DNA of 12,371 nt from Hyphomonadaceae bacterium (GCA_030696545.1 JAUYSA010000207.1:1-12371); one strand, 5' to 3'. Counted from the first letter of the stretch, positions 1 to 6,732 are shown. Numbers and translations: made by a program. Notes: generated by a model not told the origin, from the letters alone.

Positions 1-2
1 CA

Positions 3-650
3 GGCGTGGCTATAGCCGGATGCGCCACGGCCCAGACGCCAGCTGTATCGGCCACCGGCCTAACGCCCAGGCCGCTCCCCTTCGACCCAAAGACAATTCC
101 AGGCCTCTCCGAAAAGCTCCTCGTCAGCCACCACGACAACAACTACGCTGGCGCCGTGAAGCGCTTTGGCGACATCGAAGCCCAGCTTCGCCAGACCGAC
201 TTCGCCACAGCGCCCGGCTTTCTCATCAACGGCCTCAAGCGCGAAGAGTTGATGGCGCTCAACTCCATGATCCTCCACGAGATCTACTTCGCGTGTCTCG
301 GCAAGGGCGGCTCAAAGCCCGGCGCCGATCTCGCGCGCCAAATCGAAACCGATTTCGGCAGCCATGATCGGTGGCGCACAGAATTCACCGGCATCGGCAA
401 GGCGCTTGGCGGCGGCTCAGGCTGGGTGTTGCTCACTTGGTCGCCAAGGGCAGGGCGCCTCATCAATCAATGGTCGTCCGATCACACGCTCACTGCAGCC
501 GATGGTGGCGTCCTCGTGGCGCTCGACATGTACGAACATGCCTACCACATGGATTTCGGCGCGAAGGTCGGCGACTACGTCAACGCCTATATGGGCGCGC
601 TTGATTGGGCTGCAGCGGACAAAGCCTTTTCATCACGCCTGAAGGTCTAG
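3..650 (+). CDS. Iron/manganese superoxide dismutase-family protein, exported, 5' end outside window
   Basis: Reads as an SOD-fold protein that would convert superoxide to oxygen and hydrogen peroxide. The frame is open to the left edge, so the true start lies upstream. The first visible residues (VAIAGC) look like the end of a lipoprotein or Tat signal with a lipobox Cys, which suggests an envelope location. Numbering from the GTG at position 6, candidate metal ligands are His42 in SHHDNNY, His91 in LHEIYF, and Asp174 and His178 in DMYEHAYH. The GGSGW motif (Trp140) and Glu177 are also kept. The His91 to Asp174 spacing of 83 equals that of E. coli SodB. With His42 aligned to E. coli His26, the second-shell His30 and Tyr34 positions become Asn and Ala, and the Gln69 position becomes Ser. 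This marks a divergent branch of the family. The fold is secure, but metal choice and activity are not. It could share a transcript with the PPOX gene 45 bases downstream. Confidence 0.85.
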   Translation, partial: GVAIAGCATAQTPAVSATGLTPRPLPFDPKTIPGLSEKLLVSHHDNNYAGAVKRFGDIEAQLRQTDFATAPGFLINGLKREELMALNSMILHEIYFACLGKGGSKPGADLARQIETDFGSHDRWRTEFTGIGKALGGGSGWVLLTWSPRAGRLINQWSSDHTLTAADGGVLVALDMYEHAYHMDFGAKVGDYVNAYMGALDWAAADKAFSSRLKV

Positions 651-661
651 CGCGCCAAACC

Positions 662-699
662 GCGTGGGTTATGCTTCCCACAGGAGGCATAACCCATGC
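662..699 (+). promoter_or_regulatory. SD- and start-codon-sequestering hairpin ahead of the PPOX gene
   Basis: Positions 662-678 pair with 683-699 to form a 17-bp stem with two G·U wobbles (664/697 and 675/686) and the four-base loop CACA (679-682). The stem contains most of the Shine-Dalgarno AGGAGG (682-687) and the whole ATG (696-698). An RNA this stable would be expected to limit initiation unless it is melted or remodelled. No T-run follows on either strand, so it does not look like an intrinsic terminator. The pairing is read directly from the sequence; the regulatory role is inference. Confidence 0.75.
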
Positions 700-1280
700 C
701 CATGTATCACAACGGCAATCGCGAGCTTCAGTCGCTGTTTGGCTCCACCGCGCTGGCCGACCGCCTCGAACAACGCCTGCGCCACAGCGAGTTCACCGAG
801 GACGACAAGACTTTCATCGAGTCGCTCGACTACTTCTTCCTCGCCACCGCCACGCCCGTCGGCCAGCCCGATTGTTCGTTCAAGGGCGGTCCCACAGGCT
901 TCGTCCGCGTGCTCCAGGCGGACCTGCTCGTCTGGCCCGACTATGACGGCAACGGCATGTTCAAGAGTCTCGGCAACATCGCCATCAATCCATCCGTCGG
1001 CCTTCTCTTCATCCGCATGGGCGACAAGCCGCGCCGCCTCCGCGCAAACGGCCGCGCCGTCATCTCACTCGACGATCCGCTGATGCCGGACTTTCCCGGC
1101 GCGCAGGCCATCATCCGCTTCACACCCATCGACCTTTTCCCCAACTGCCCCCGCTACATCCCGGACCCCGCCGCTGCGAAGCCATCGCCCTACATCCCCA
1201 ACGACAGAGAACCGCCCGTCGAACCAAAATGGAAATCGATGGACATGTTCAGCGACGTGGTCCCACCGAGGAAAGCCTGA
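696..1280 (+). CDS. Pyridoxamine 5'-phosphate oxidase-family FMN-binding protein
   Basis: A 194-aa soluble protein of the PPOX-like FMN split-barrel superfamily. The core FFLATATPVGQPDCSFKGG (residues 47-65) is the usual first strands and flavin-contact segment. It is followed by VWPDYDGNGMFKSLGNI (79-95), a strand/turn with NPSVGLLFI (98-106), and a C-terminal DLFPNCPRYI motif (146-155) typical of a subgroup often annotated only as PPOX family protein. No signal peptide is visible. The start is well supported by AGGAGG at 682-687, eight bases before the ATG. A second in-frame ATG at 702 is too far from that SD. The SD and ATG are buried in a hairpin. The stop overlaps the next gene's start as TGATG, so the two are probably translated together. 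The substrate is unknown; family members act on flavins, F420, haem or small organics. True vitamin B6 synthesis is unlikely. Confidence 0.85.
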   Translation: MPMYHNGNRELQSLFGSTALADRLEQRLRHSEFTEDDKTFIESLDYFFLATATPVGQPDCSFKGGPTGFVRVLQADLLVWPDYDGNGMFKSLGNIAINPSVGLLFIRMGDKPRRLRANGRAVISLDDPLMPDFPGAQAIIRFTPIDLFPNCPRYIPDPAAAKPSPYIPNDREPPVEPKWKSMDMFSDVVPPRKA

Positions 1281-2101
1281 TGAACGGCCACATCGCCAAC
1301 GCCGTGGCGCTCGTCTGCGCGGGCAACCAGTTCCTCGCCGGCAAGAACGTCGAGGGCTTCTGGCCGGATGCCCCTGTCTTTGTTTTTACGAAGCTGGTCG
1401 AGTTTCGCCACAAGCCGATATCCGGCAAGGACGAGGACGATTATCCGCTTGTCGCCGCCGACCCGATGGAGTGGTTCGAAAACCTTAAGCCATGGTGTCG
1501 CGGCTTCCGCCTGCACAACGTGCCGCCTACGCGTGCCCCGGATCAACAGATTGACGTGCCAGACCGTATGCTCGCCGGCTTCGTCGGCGGTGGCCAGCGC
1601 TGGCTGATCGAAGCTGCCGGCGAGACTGAGTCCGAAATCTGGGAAGCCTTCCATCGCGTCGGCGATCAGAAGGACCCCGAACGCCGCATCTGGAAGTGCA
1701 CGCCCATCATGCAGGGCAAGGCTCCGCGCGCCGCCATGGACGCGGATGCCGCGACCAAGCTCGACGATGCCGTCGCCGCTTTTCGCAAGGCGCTGGTCCA
1801 CATCGAAACCTACGCGCGCGACGAGAAATACGACAACTGGGCCGAAATCTTCAACGAGGCCATCGCCACAATCGATGCCGGCAAGCCAACGATCGAGCAG
1901 GCCGACATGGATCGCTACACCGGCTTCAGCGACTACCAGTCCGCCATCAACGAAGCCTGTAGCCGCGCCTGGGTCTTCGGCGGCATGGGTTCGTGGAACG
2001 ATCTCGGCGGCGGCGAACGTTACGACCGCGTCAGCCAGGCCCTATACGAAAGCCTCAATGCCTGCATCGCGGCGCTCGCGACTTCGACGTTCAAAACGTA
2101 G
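1280..2101 (+). CDS. Uncharacterised conserved-looking protein coupled to the PPOX gene
   Basis: A 273-aa protein I do not recognise. The frame extends back to an ATG at 1229, but the ATG at 1280 is preferred: it overlaps the PPOX stop as TGATG and has GAGGAAAG at 1268-1275 in SD position. There is no signal peptide or membrane segment. The first half is rich in Trp, Pro and Phe and looks mixed alpha/beta (EGFWPDAPVFVF near 25-36, MEWFENLKPW near 63-72). The middle (about 150-200) looks helical and charged, and the end holds GGMGSWNDLGGG followed by a helix. No catalytic signature stands out. Codon use matches the neighbours, so recent transfer is not indicated. The tight coupling implies a role tied to the flavoprotein, perhaps as partner or substrate-handling protein, which is inference. 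Its TAG stop lies inside the repeat at 2098-2181. Confidence 0.7.
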   Translation: MNGHIANAVALVCAGNQFLAGKNVEGFWPDAPVFVFTKLVEFRHKPISGKDEDDYPLVAADPMEWFENLKPWCRGFRLHNVPPTRAPDQQIDVPDRMLAGFVGGGQRWLIEAAGETESEIWEAFHRVGDQKDPERRIWKCTPIMQGKAPRAAMDADAATKLDDAVAAFRKALVHIETYARDEKYDNWAEIFNEAIATIDAGKPTIEQADMDRYTGFSDYQSAINEACSRAWVFGGMGSWNDLGGGERYDRVSQALYESLNACIAALATSTFKT

Positions 2102-2181
2102 GGTGCATTGAAGCGAAGCGGAAATGCACCGCGCCGCTGCAACAAAAGGTGCATTACGGCCTTCGGCCTAATGCGCCCTAC
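2098..2181. repeat. Paired REP-like palindromic units between convergent genes
   Basis: Two related units face each other. Unit 1 (2098-2130) starts GTAGGGTGCATT and closes with AATGCACC; its arms 2102-2109 and 2123-2130 pair perfectly over 8 bp. Unit 2 (2148-2181, read on the minus strand) starts GTAGGGCGCATT and also closes with AATGCACC. It folds as GGTGCATTA/TAATGCGCC plus GGCC/GGCC around a TTC loop, with one bulged C at 2157. The outer arms 2098-2109 and 2170-2181 are also complementary over 12 bp with one T·G. Both units carry CGAAG in the loop. This matches the layout of bacterial interspersed palindromic elements. It fills the whole gap between two converging genes and may help terminate both. 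Confidence 0.8.
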
Positions 2182-4172
2182 AAGAGCCCAAGCTCCGCAT
2201 GCGCCAGCTCAAGGCTCGCCAGCACATCGACGCCGACATGGATGAACTCATCCACGCCCGCCTCGCGCAGCGCAGCCTCCAGCTCGCCGGGCTTGCCTGC
2301 CAGATACAGCCTAGCCACGCCCGCACGCTTCAGCGACTTGGCAGCCTCGATCGCATCCGTCGCATACCGCTTGTCCGATCCGCAGATGCACGCCAGCGAA
2401 CAGCCGGAAGACGCCACAGCCTGCGCATGCCAGATCGCATCGCCAACGGAAGGCACCGCGCCAATCCCGCCCGCCGCAAAGAAGTTCTGCGCATACTGCA
2501 GCCGCGCCGTGTGCTCGGCCATCGGCCCCAGAGCCGCAAGGAAGATCTTCGGCGCGCGCCCCGCCGCCGTGCGCTGGTCCGCCAGATCGCGCAGCCGCTC
2601 GAATGGCTCCGCCAGCCTGATCGGCCAAAGCGGTTCCGCCTCCGCGCCTTCATCATCCGCCGTGCGCGAAAGATCAGCCAGCGTGGCCCGATCCTGTGCC
2701 GCGCCCTTGAGCGAGAACCACGAACGTGCCGCCGGCGCCCGTCCTGAAGCCTCAGCCGCCCGCCGCACAATGGCCGGCAGATTTACAACTTCGACGCTCG
2801 GCACTTCTTCCTGCAGCAGCGGGAAGTCCGTCACGCCTGTAATCAGTTCCTTGCGCTTCGCCGCAGCCTTGATGCGCGCCCCACGCGCGTCCGCCACGCC
2901 CGTCTGGAAGCCGCCAGCCACCAGCGCCTTGGCCAGCCCGCCTTCGCGCTCCACCTGCTGGAACAGCGCCCACGCGGCGATGGCCAGATCGTCGCCCAGC
3001 TTCTCCATCGCCCACGCGCCGCCCGGCGCATCGACAACCTTGCCAAGGCTCGACTCTTCCTGCGCGATCACCTGCGTGTTCCGCGCCAGCCTGCGCGCCA
3101 GCTTGCCGGGCAGGCCCATCGCGTCGGTGAATGCCCGCACCGTCACGATATCCGCGCCACCTACGCCCGCCGCAAAGCAGGCCGCTGTATTGCGCAGGAT
3201 GTTCACCCACGGATCGCGACGCGTCAGCATCCGGCGAGACGTCACAGCCTGTAGCTTCATGCCCGCGCCGCTCGCGCCGAACGCCTGAGCAACGCGGCCC
3301 CACATCCGCCGCGCCGCACGCAGCTTCGACATTTCCACCTGATAATCCGCGCCCACGCTCACCGTGAACAGGATCGCAGAGCAAGCCTGATCCGCGTTCA
3401 GCCCCGCCGTCATCAGCGCACGCACATACTCCGCTCCCGCGCCGACCAGGTAGGCCAGTTCCTGAATCTCGGTTCCGCCCGCTTCATGCACCGGCCGTGA
3501 GTCCGCGCGCAGATACGTCGCTTTCGGAAACTCCGCCGCCACATCGCGCGCGAACGAAGCCGCCTGTGCGATCTCTTCTTCCACCGAACCGGGCAGGGCG
3601 CCCGTCCGCGCCAGCGCGCCGATCGGATCAACGTTGAACGCCACCTGCGCCTCGCCAGACGCGCGCCCGCCAACCGCCGCCGCGAGCAAAGCCGCCAGCT
3701 CGATCCCCTGCGTCGTCGACGCGCCCGTCGCCTCCAGCGCCACCGCAGCCAGATCCAGCTTCACGCCGTTCAGCACGCGCTGGATATCCACCGAAGATCG
3801 CGCCACCACGCCATGATCGCCCGCCGCATCCACACGCAGTTCGATCGACGAAACGCCGCCCTCCAGCGCTTCCATCACCTGATCGGCCGCCAGAGCCGGG
3901 TCCGGATGCGAGACAACCTGCCGGATATCCCACGGCAGATACTGATCGTTCGTAGCCCGTCCGCCCCGGATGAACGGCGCCATCCCCGGCATCCCCGAGG
4001 CATCCGGCGCCCAGTCCGGCGAGCGATAAAGCGGCTTCACAGGCACGCCATGCTCGGTTTTGGTAGTCAGACGCGACATCGGCGCCCCGTCGAGCGCCTT
4101 CTCCGCGAGCGCCAGCCATCTGGCCTCGTCCGCTGAAGCAAATTCCGCCGAAAGGGGCAGGTCGTCGGCCAT
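2178..4172 (-). CDS. mutA: Methylmalonyl-CoA mutase small (beta) subunit, MutA
   Basis: A 664-aa protein of the methylmalonyl-CoA mutase family. The heterodimer isomerises (R)-methylmalonyl-CoA and succinyl-CoA with adenosylcobalamin, in propionyl-CoA use. The N-terminal part carries the mutase segments LYRSPDW (48-54) and LPWDIRQVVSHPDP (79-92), with the TIM-barrel region following to about 520. The C-terminal flavodoxin-like domain (about 540-664) begins PKIFLAALGPMAEHTA. The cobalamin-binding DxHxxG motif is absent there. That loss, together with GPMAEHTA, is characteristic of the non-catalytic MutA subunit rather than MutB. The start has GAGAGAG (4177-4183 on the complementary strand) as a modest SD. 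No mutB flanks it: a plus-strand gene converges downstream and another diverges upstream, so the catalytic partner must be elsewhere. The TAG stop (2178-2180) sits in the palindromic repeat arm. The alternative, a diverged mutase-like protein, is less likely. Confidence 0.9.
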   Translation of the reverse strand: MADDLPLSAEFASADEARWLALAEKALDGAPMSRLTTKTEHGVPVKPLYRSPDWAPDASGMPGMAPFIRGGRATNDQYLPWDIRQVVSHPDPALAADQVMEALEGGVSSIELRVDAAGDHGVVARSSVDIQRVLNGVKLDLAAVALEATGASTTQGIELAALLAAAVGGRASGEAQVAFNVDPIGALARTGALPGSVEEEIAQAASFARDVAAEFPKATYLRADSRPVHEAGGTEIQELAYLVGAGAEYVRALMTAGLNADQACSAILFTVSVGADYQVEMSKLRAARRMWGRVAQAFGASGAGMKLQAVTSRRMLTRRDPWVNILRNTAACFAAGVGGADIVTVRAFTDAMGLPGKLARRLARNTQVIAQEESSLGKVVDAPGGAWAMEKLGDDLAIAAWALFQQVEREGGLAKALVAGGFQTGVADARGARIKAAAKRKELITGVTDFPLLQEEVPSVEVVNLPAIVRRAAEASGRAPAARSWFSLKGAAQDRATLADLSRTADDEGAEAEPLWPIRLAEPFERLRDLADQRTAAGRAPKIFLAALGPMAEHTARLQYAQNFFAAGGIGAVPSVGDAIWHAQAVASSGCSLACICGSDKRYATDAIEAAKSLKRAGVARLYLAGKPGELEAALREAGVDEFIHVGVDVLASLELAHAELGLL

Positions 4173-4265
4173 GAATCTCTCTCAAAACGCGTGGCGGCCA
4201 TCAGGCATTGGCATCGCCCTACGTCAAGAGTTTGCGGCGTTCTGGCCCGATTGCCCGTCGTCGCA

Positions 4266-4294
4266 GCCCCGCTATGGTCGCGGAAAAGCGGGGC
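4266..4294 (+). promoter_or_regulatory. GC-rich inverted repeat in the mutA/NMO divergent spacer
   Basis: GCCCCGCT (4266-4273) and AGCGGGGC (4287-4294) form a perfect 8-bp inverted repeat around a 13-base spacer, ending 33 bases before the nitronate monooxygenase ATG. It lies in the 155-bp spacer (4173-4327) between the divergent mutA and NMO genes. It could be a leader hairpin or an operator; the sequence does not decide. No convincing -35/-10 pair was identified in the spacer. Confidence 0.4.
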
Positions 4295-4327
4295 CTATCC
4301 CGCACCAAGCCTTTTCAGGACCGATTC

Positions 4328-5311
4328 ATGGCCATTCCCGCCTCCCTCGCGAACCAGCTGTCTCTCCCGGTGATTGGCTCGCCCCTGTTCATCATCTCAA
4401 ACCCGGACCTGGTCATCGCCCAGTGCAAGGCAGGCATCATCGGCTCATTCCCGTCGCTGAACGCCCGCCCGATCGAGCAATTCGACGAATGGCTCACCCG
4501 CATCAATGAAGAACTGGCTGCCGCCCGCGCCGCCGATCCGAAAGCGAAGATTGCGCCCTACGCGGTGAACCTCATCGTCCACAAGTCGAACAACCGCATC
4601 GAGGAAGACCTCGCCCTTTGTGTGAAGCACAAGGTTCCAGTCGTCATCACCTCGCTCGGCGCCCGGCCCGAGGTGAACGACGCCATCCATTCCTATGGCG
4701 GCATCGTCCTGCACGACATCATCAACATCGTCTTCGCGCACAAGGCGCTGGAAAAGGGCGCCGATGGCCTGATCGCCGTATGCGCTGGTGCAGGCGGCCA
4801 CGCTGGCGTGCTCTCGCCTTTCGCGCTCATCTCCGAAATCCGCGAATTCTTCGACGGCCCCCTCGCTCTCTCCGGCTCGATCTCCACCGGGCGCCAGATC
4901 CTCGCCGCGCAAGCCATGGGCGCCGACTTCGCCTATATCGGCACCGCCTTCATCGCCACGGACGAAGCCCGCGCTCTCGATGCTTACAAAGACATGATCG
5001 TCGCCAGCGCATCGAAAGACATCGTCTATTCCTCGCTCTTCACCGGCGTCCACGGCAACTATCTCGCGCCCTCCATCGCCAAGGCCGGCATGGACCCCAA
5101 CAATCTCCCCGAAGGCGACAAGGCCACGATGAGCTTCCAGTCCGCCGAAGGCTCGAAAGCCAAAGCCTGGAAAGACGTCTGGGGCTCCGGCCAGGGCATC
5201 GGCGCCATCAAGTCCCGCATGCCCGCCGCGCAATACATCGCGCAGCTCAAGCGGGAGTATGAGGAAGCAAAGGCAAAGCTGGCGGTATCAGCCGCAGCCT
5301 ACGCCGACTAA
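4328..5311 (+). CDS. Nitronate monooxygenase / 2-nitropropane dioxygenase-type flavoprotein
   Basis: A 327-aa cytosolic FMN-dependent TIM-barrel enzyme of the nitronate monooxygenase family, whose characterised members oxidise alkyl nitronates to carbonyl compounds and nitrite. The barrel begins LSLPVIGSPLFIISNPDLV (11-29). The family signature AGAGGHAG lies at 153-160, with His158 as the conserved active-site histidine. SGSISTGRQ (182-190) and GADFAYIGTAFIATDEA (198-214) supply the FMN-phosphate end of the barrel. Length is normal. The frame stays open upstream to 4208, but the ATG at 4328 is chosen because AGGA (4317-4320) precedes it at good spacing and the N-terminus then matches the family. 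It is divergent from mutA. Many proteins of this class have untested or different NAD(P)H-linked substrates, so the exact reaction is open. Confidence 0.87.
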   Translation: MAIPASLANQLSLPVIGSPLFIISNPDLVIAQCKAGIIGSFPSLNARPIEQFDEWLTRINEELAAARAADPKAKIAPYAVNLIVHKSNNRIEEDLALCVKHKVPVVITSLGARPEVNDAIHSYGGIVLHDIINIVFAHKALEKGADGLIAVCAGAGGHAGVLSPFALISEIREFFDGPLALSGSISTGRQILAAQAMGADFAYIGTAFIATDEARALDAYKDMIVASASKDIVYSSLFTGVHGNYLAPSIAKAGMDPNNLPEGDKATMSFQSAEGSKAKAWKDVWGSGQGIGAIKSRMPAAQYIAQLKREYEEAKAKLAVSAAAYAD

Positions 5312-5358
5312 CCAGCTGGTCATTCTAGGCTAGGCCGAAGGCGCATCCCGAGAATCCC

Positions 5359-5392
5359 GGTCGTCACGCCATCCCGCAACGCAGTGACGACC
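5359..5392. promoter_or_regulatory. Perfect 9-bp inverted repeat between NMO and PHP genes
   Basis: GGTCGTCAC (5359-5367) and GTGACGACC (5384-5392) form a perfect inverted repeat with a 16-base spacer. It begins 47 bases after the NMO stop and ends about 70 bases before the PHP-gene ATG. There is no T-run, so it is a weak terminator candidate. Two half-sites about 25 bp apart would also suit a dimeric regulator. The rest of the 150-base spacer (5312-5461) shows no other clear signal. Confidence 0.4.
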
Positions 5393-5461
5393 AACGCCAC
5401 CGACATGCGATCGCAACATTTCAACCGTACGCCCATACGACTGTATTCTGAACCGTATCGG

Positions 5462-6640
5462 ATGAACTCAATGCGCGCAGCCACACTTCTTGCCGGATTC
5501 CTGTTTGCCAGCTGTGCACAAGTCTCCGCGGCGCCCGAAAGCGCGCCCGTTTCCCCGCCGCCTATCGCCAGCCTGACCGAAGGCGTCTGGCTGAAAGGCG
5601 ATCTGCACATCCATTCCCGCCACAGCAAGGATTCGAGCAACAATCCTGTCTCCAACATCATTGCCTTTGGCCAATCGGTCGGCATGGATTTCCTCGCCAT
5701 CACCGATCACGACAATCACGTCGACGGCGCAATCGCGCAACACACCTGGGCCGACCCCGAATTCAGGTCAGACTCCGTCCTGTTGCTATACGGCGCCGAA
5801 TGGACCACCCATCGCGGCCACGGCACGCCGCTCTCCGCCGCGCCCTACGACCACCAGAAATTCTACGACGTCCGCGACCAGCGCGACGTGCAGGTCGGCG
5901 CCGTCAAGAAGGAGCTTGGTCTCCATCTCTCGGCCAACCATCCCGGCGGCAACGATCATTTCGGCTTTTCCTATGACATCGTGGATTCGATGGAGGTGTG
6001 GAATTCTGCCGTCTGGTCGCGAAACGCCGCGTCCATCATGATCTGGGACGACATGCTGAAGTCCGGCCGCATGATCGCGGGAAGGGGCGGCAGCGACTCT
6101 CACCACGGCTTCCCGCCGACGCCCGAACAGAAAACCGATCTCAGCTGGCAGGCCCCGGCCAACAATGTCGGTACGCCCACCACCTGGGTGTTCTCCGCCG
6201 CGCGCACATCGCAGGCGGTCATCGACGCTCTCACTAGCAGCCGCGCATCCATCAGCGCCAACCCCTACGCTCCGCGCATCGATTTCCACGCCGACCGCGA
6301 TGCCGATGGCGCCATGGACATGATGATGGGCGATAACGCCATCGCTCCGGGCAACCCCGTCACGTTCCGCGTCCAACTCGCCGGCGCCACGCCTCCCGGC
6401 GCCGCTTACACCGTCAGCGTCGTCAAGAACGGCTCACCGTTCGGAACCTTCGAGGCAGCGGGCGCAATACCCACGGCCACCTTCACCGACACGCCTGCCG
6501 CCGACGCCCGCACATACTATCGCGTTACCGTCGAAGGCACGCCAACGCCTTATCCTGAAGTCCCTGAATCGCAGCAGCGCAGCGGGAACATGATCGGCCT
6601 GTCCAATCCCATCTATTTCAACTTCGATCCGGAATTTTGA
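5462..6640 (+). CDS. Exported PHP-domain metallohydrolase, CehA/McbA type
   Basis: A 392-aa secreted protein. The N-terminus is a signal peptide: hydrophobic ATLLAGFLFA, then likely cleavage after VSA (residue 23). Cys18 in FLFASC is a weaker lipobox alternative. The PHP metallohydrolase core follows: DLHIHSRHS with HxH at His49/His51, ITDHDNH (80-86), GAEWTTHRGHG (111-121; Glu113, His117, His120), SANHPGGNDH (157-166), and the closing GGSDSHH (209-215; Asp212, His214). These are the expected metal-binding positions for this phosphoesterase/amidohydrolase-like fold. From about residue 295 a beta-rich domain with FRVQLAGATPPG and YYRVTVEG follows, as in CehA/McbA relatives. The substrate is unknown; named relatives include a carbaryl hydrolase, which does not fix the function here. 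An in-frame GTG at 5384 would put the signal peptide inside the protein. ATG 5462 or 5471 is the likely start, with CGGA as a weak SD for the latter. Confidence 0.83.
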   Translation: MNSMRAATLLAGFLFASCAQVSAAPESAPVSPPPIASLTEGVWLKGDLHIHSRHSKDSSNNPVSNIIAFGQSVGMDFLAITDHDNHVDGAIAQHTWADPEFRSDSVLLLYGAEWTTHRGHGTPLSAAPYDHQKFYDVRDQRDVQVGAVKKELGLHLSANHPGGNDHFGFSYDIVDSMEVWNSAVWSRNAASIMIWDDMLKSGRMIAGRGGSDSHHGFPPTPEQKTDLSWQAPANNVGTPTTWVFSAARTSQAVIDALTSSRASISANPYAPRIDFHADRDADGAMDMMMGDNAIAPGNPVTFRVQLAGATPPGAAYTVSVVKNGSPFGTFEAAGAIPTATFTDTPAADARTYYRVTVEGTPTPYPEVPESQQRSGNMIGLSNPIYFNFDPEF

Positions 6641-6657
6641 GCGTGTCGCCTGTCCGC

Positions 6658-6704
6658 GAGGTTAGCTCCAGATCACAAACCGTTAGATAACCTCGTTTGT
6701 GATC
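6658..6704. promoter_or_regulatory. Interlocked inverted repeats upstream of the dehydratase
   Basis: GATCACAAAC (6671-6680) and GTTTGTGATC (6695-6704) are a perfect 10-bp inverted repeat with a 14-base spacer. Inside the spacer, TAACCTC (6688-6694) is the exact complement of GAGGTTA (6658-6664), and GTTA/TAAC (6682-6685/6688-6691) is a further small dyad. The element ends 28 bases before the dehydratase ATG. The two long pairings cross; with no linker between 6694 and 6695 a simple pseudoknot is strained. Alternative folds or a regulator-binding site are therefore likelier. No T-run follows. Confidence 0.5.
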
Positions 6705-6732
6705 CGCGCCCGAACCATCGCATAACTGCGCG

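Noticed and set aside
662..699. Intrinsic terminator for the SOD gene
   Set aside because: There is no T-run after the hairpin on either strand, and it overlaps the next gene's start codon.
1993..3288. Long 431-codon plus-strand open frame
   Set aside because: It lies antisense to mutA, is Ser/Arg/Ala-rich with no domain character, and is explained by the high GC of the real gene.
2178..4172. Catalytic methylmalonyl-CoA mutase (MutB) or ICM fusion
   Set aside because: The C-terminal domain lacks the DxHxxG cobalamin motif, so it cannot be the B12-binding subunit.
4445..5233. 262-codon minus-strand frame
   Set aside because: It is antisense to the well-supported nitronate monooxygenase, with Gly/Asp/Val-rich shadow composition.
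6671..6704. CRP/FNR-like site from TCACA and TGTGA
   Set aside because: The half-sites face the wrong way (TCACA before TGTGA) and the 14-base spacer between arms does not fit the CRP/FNR layout.
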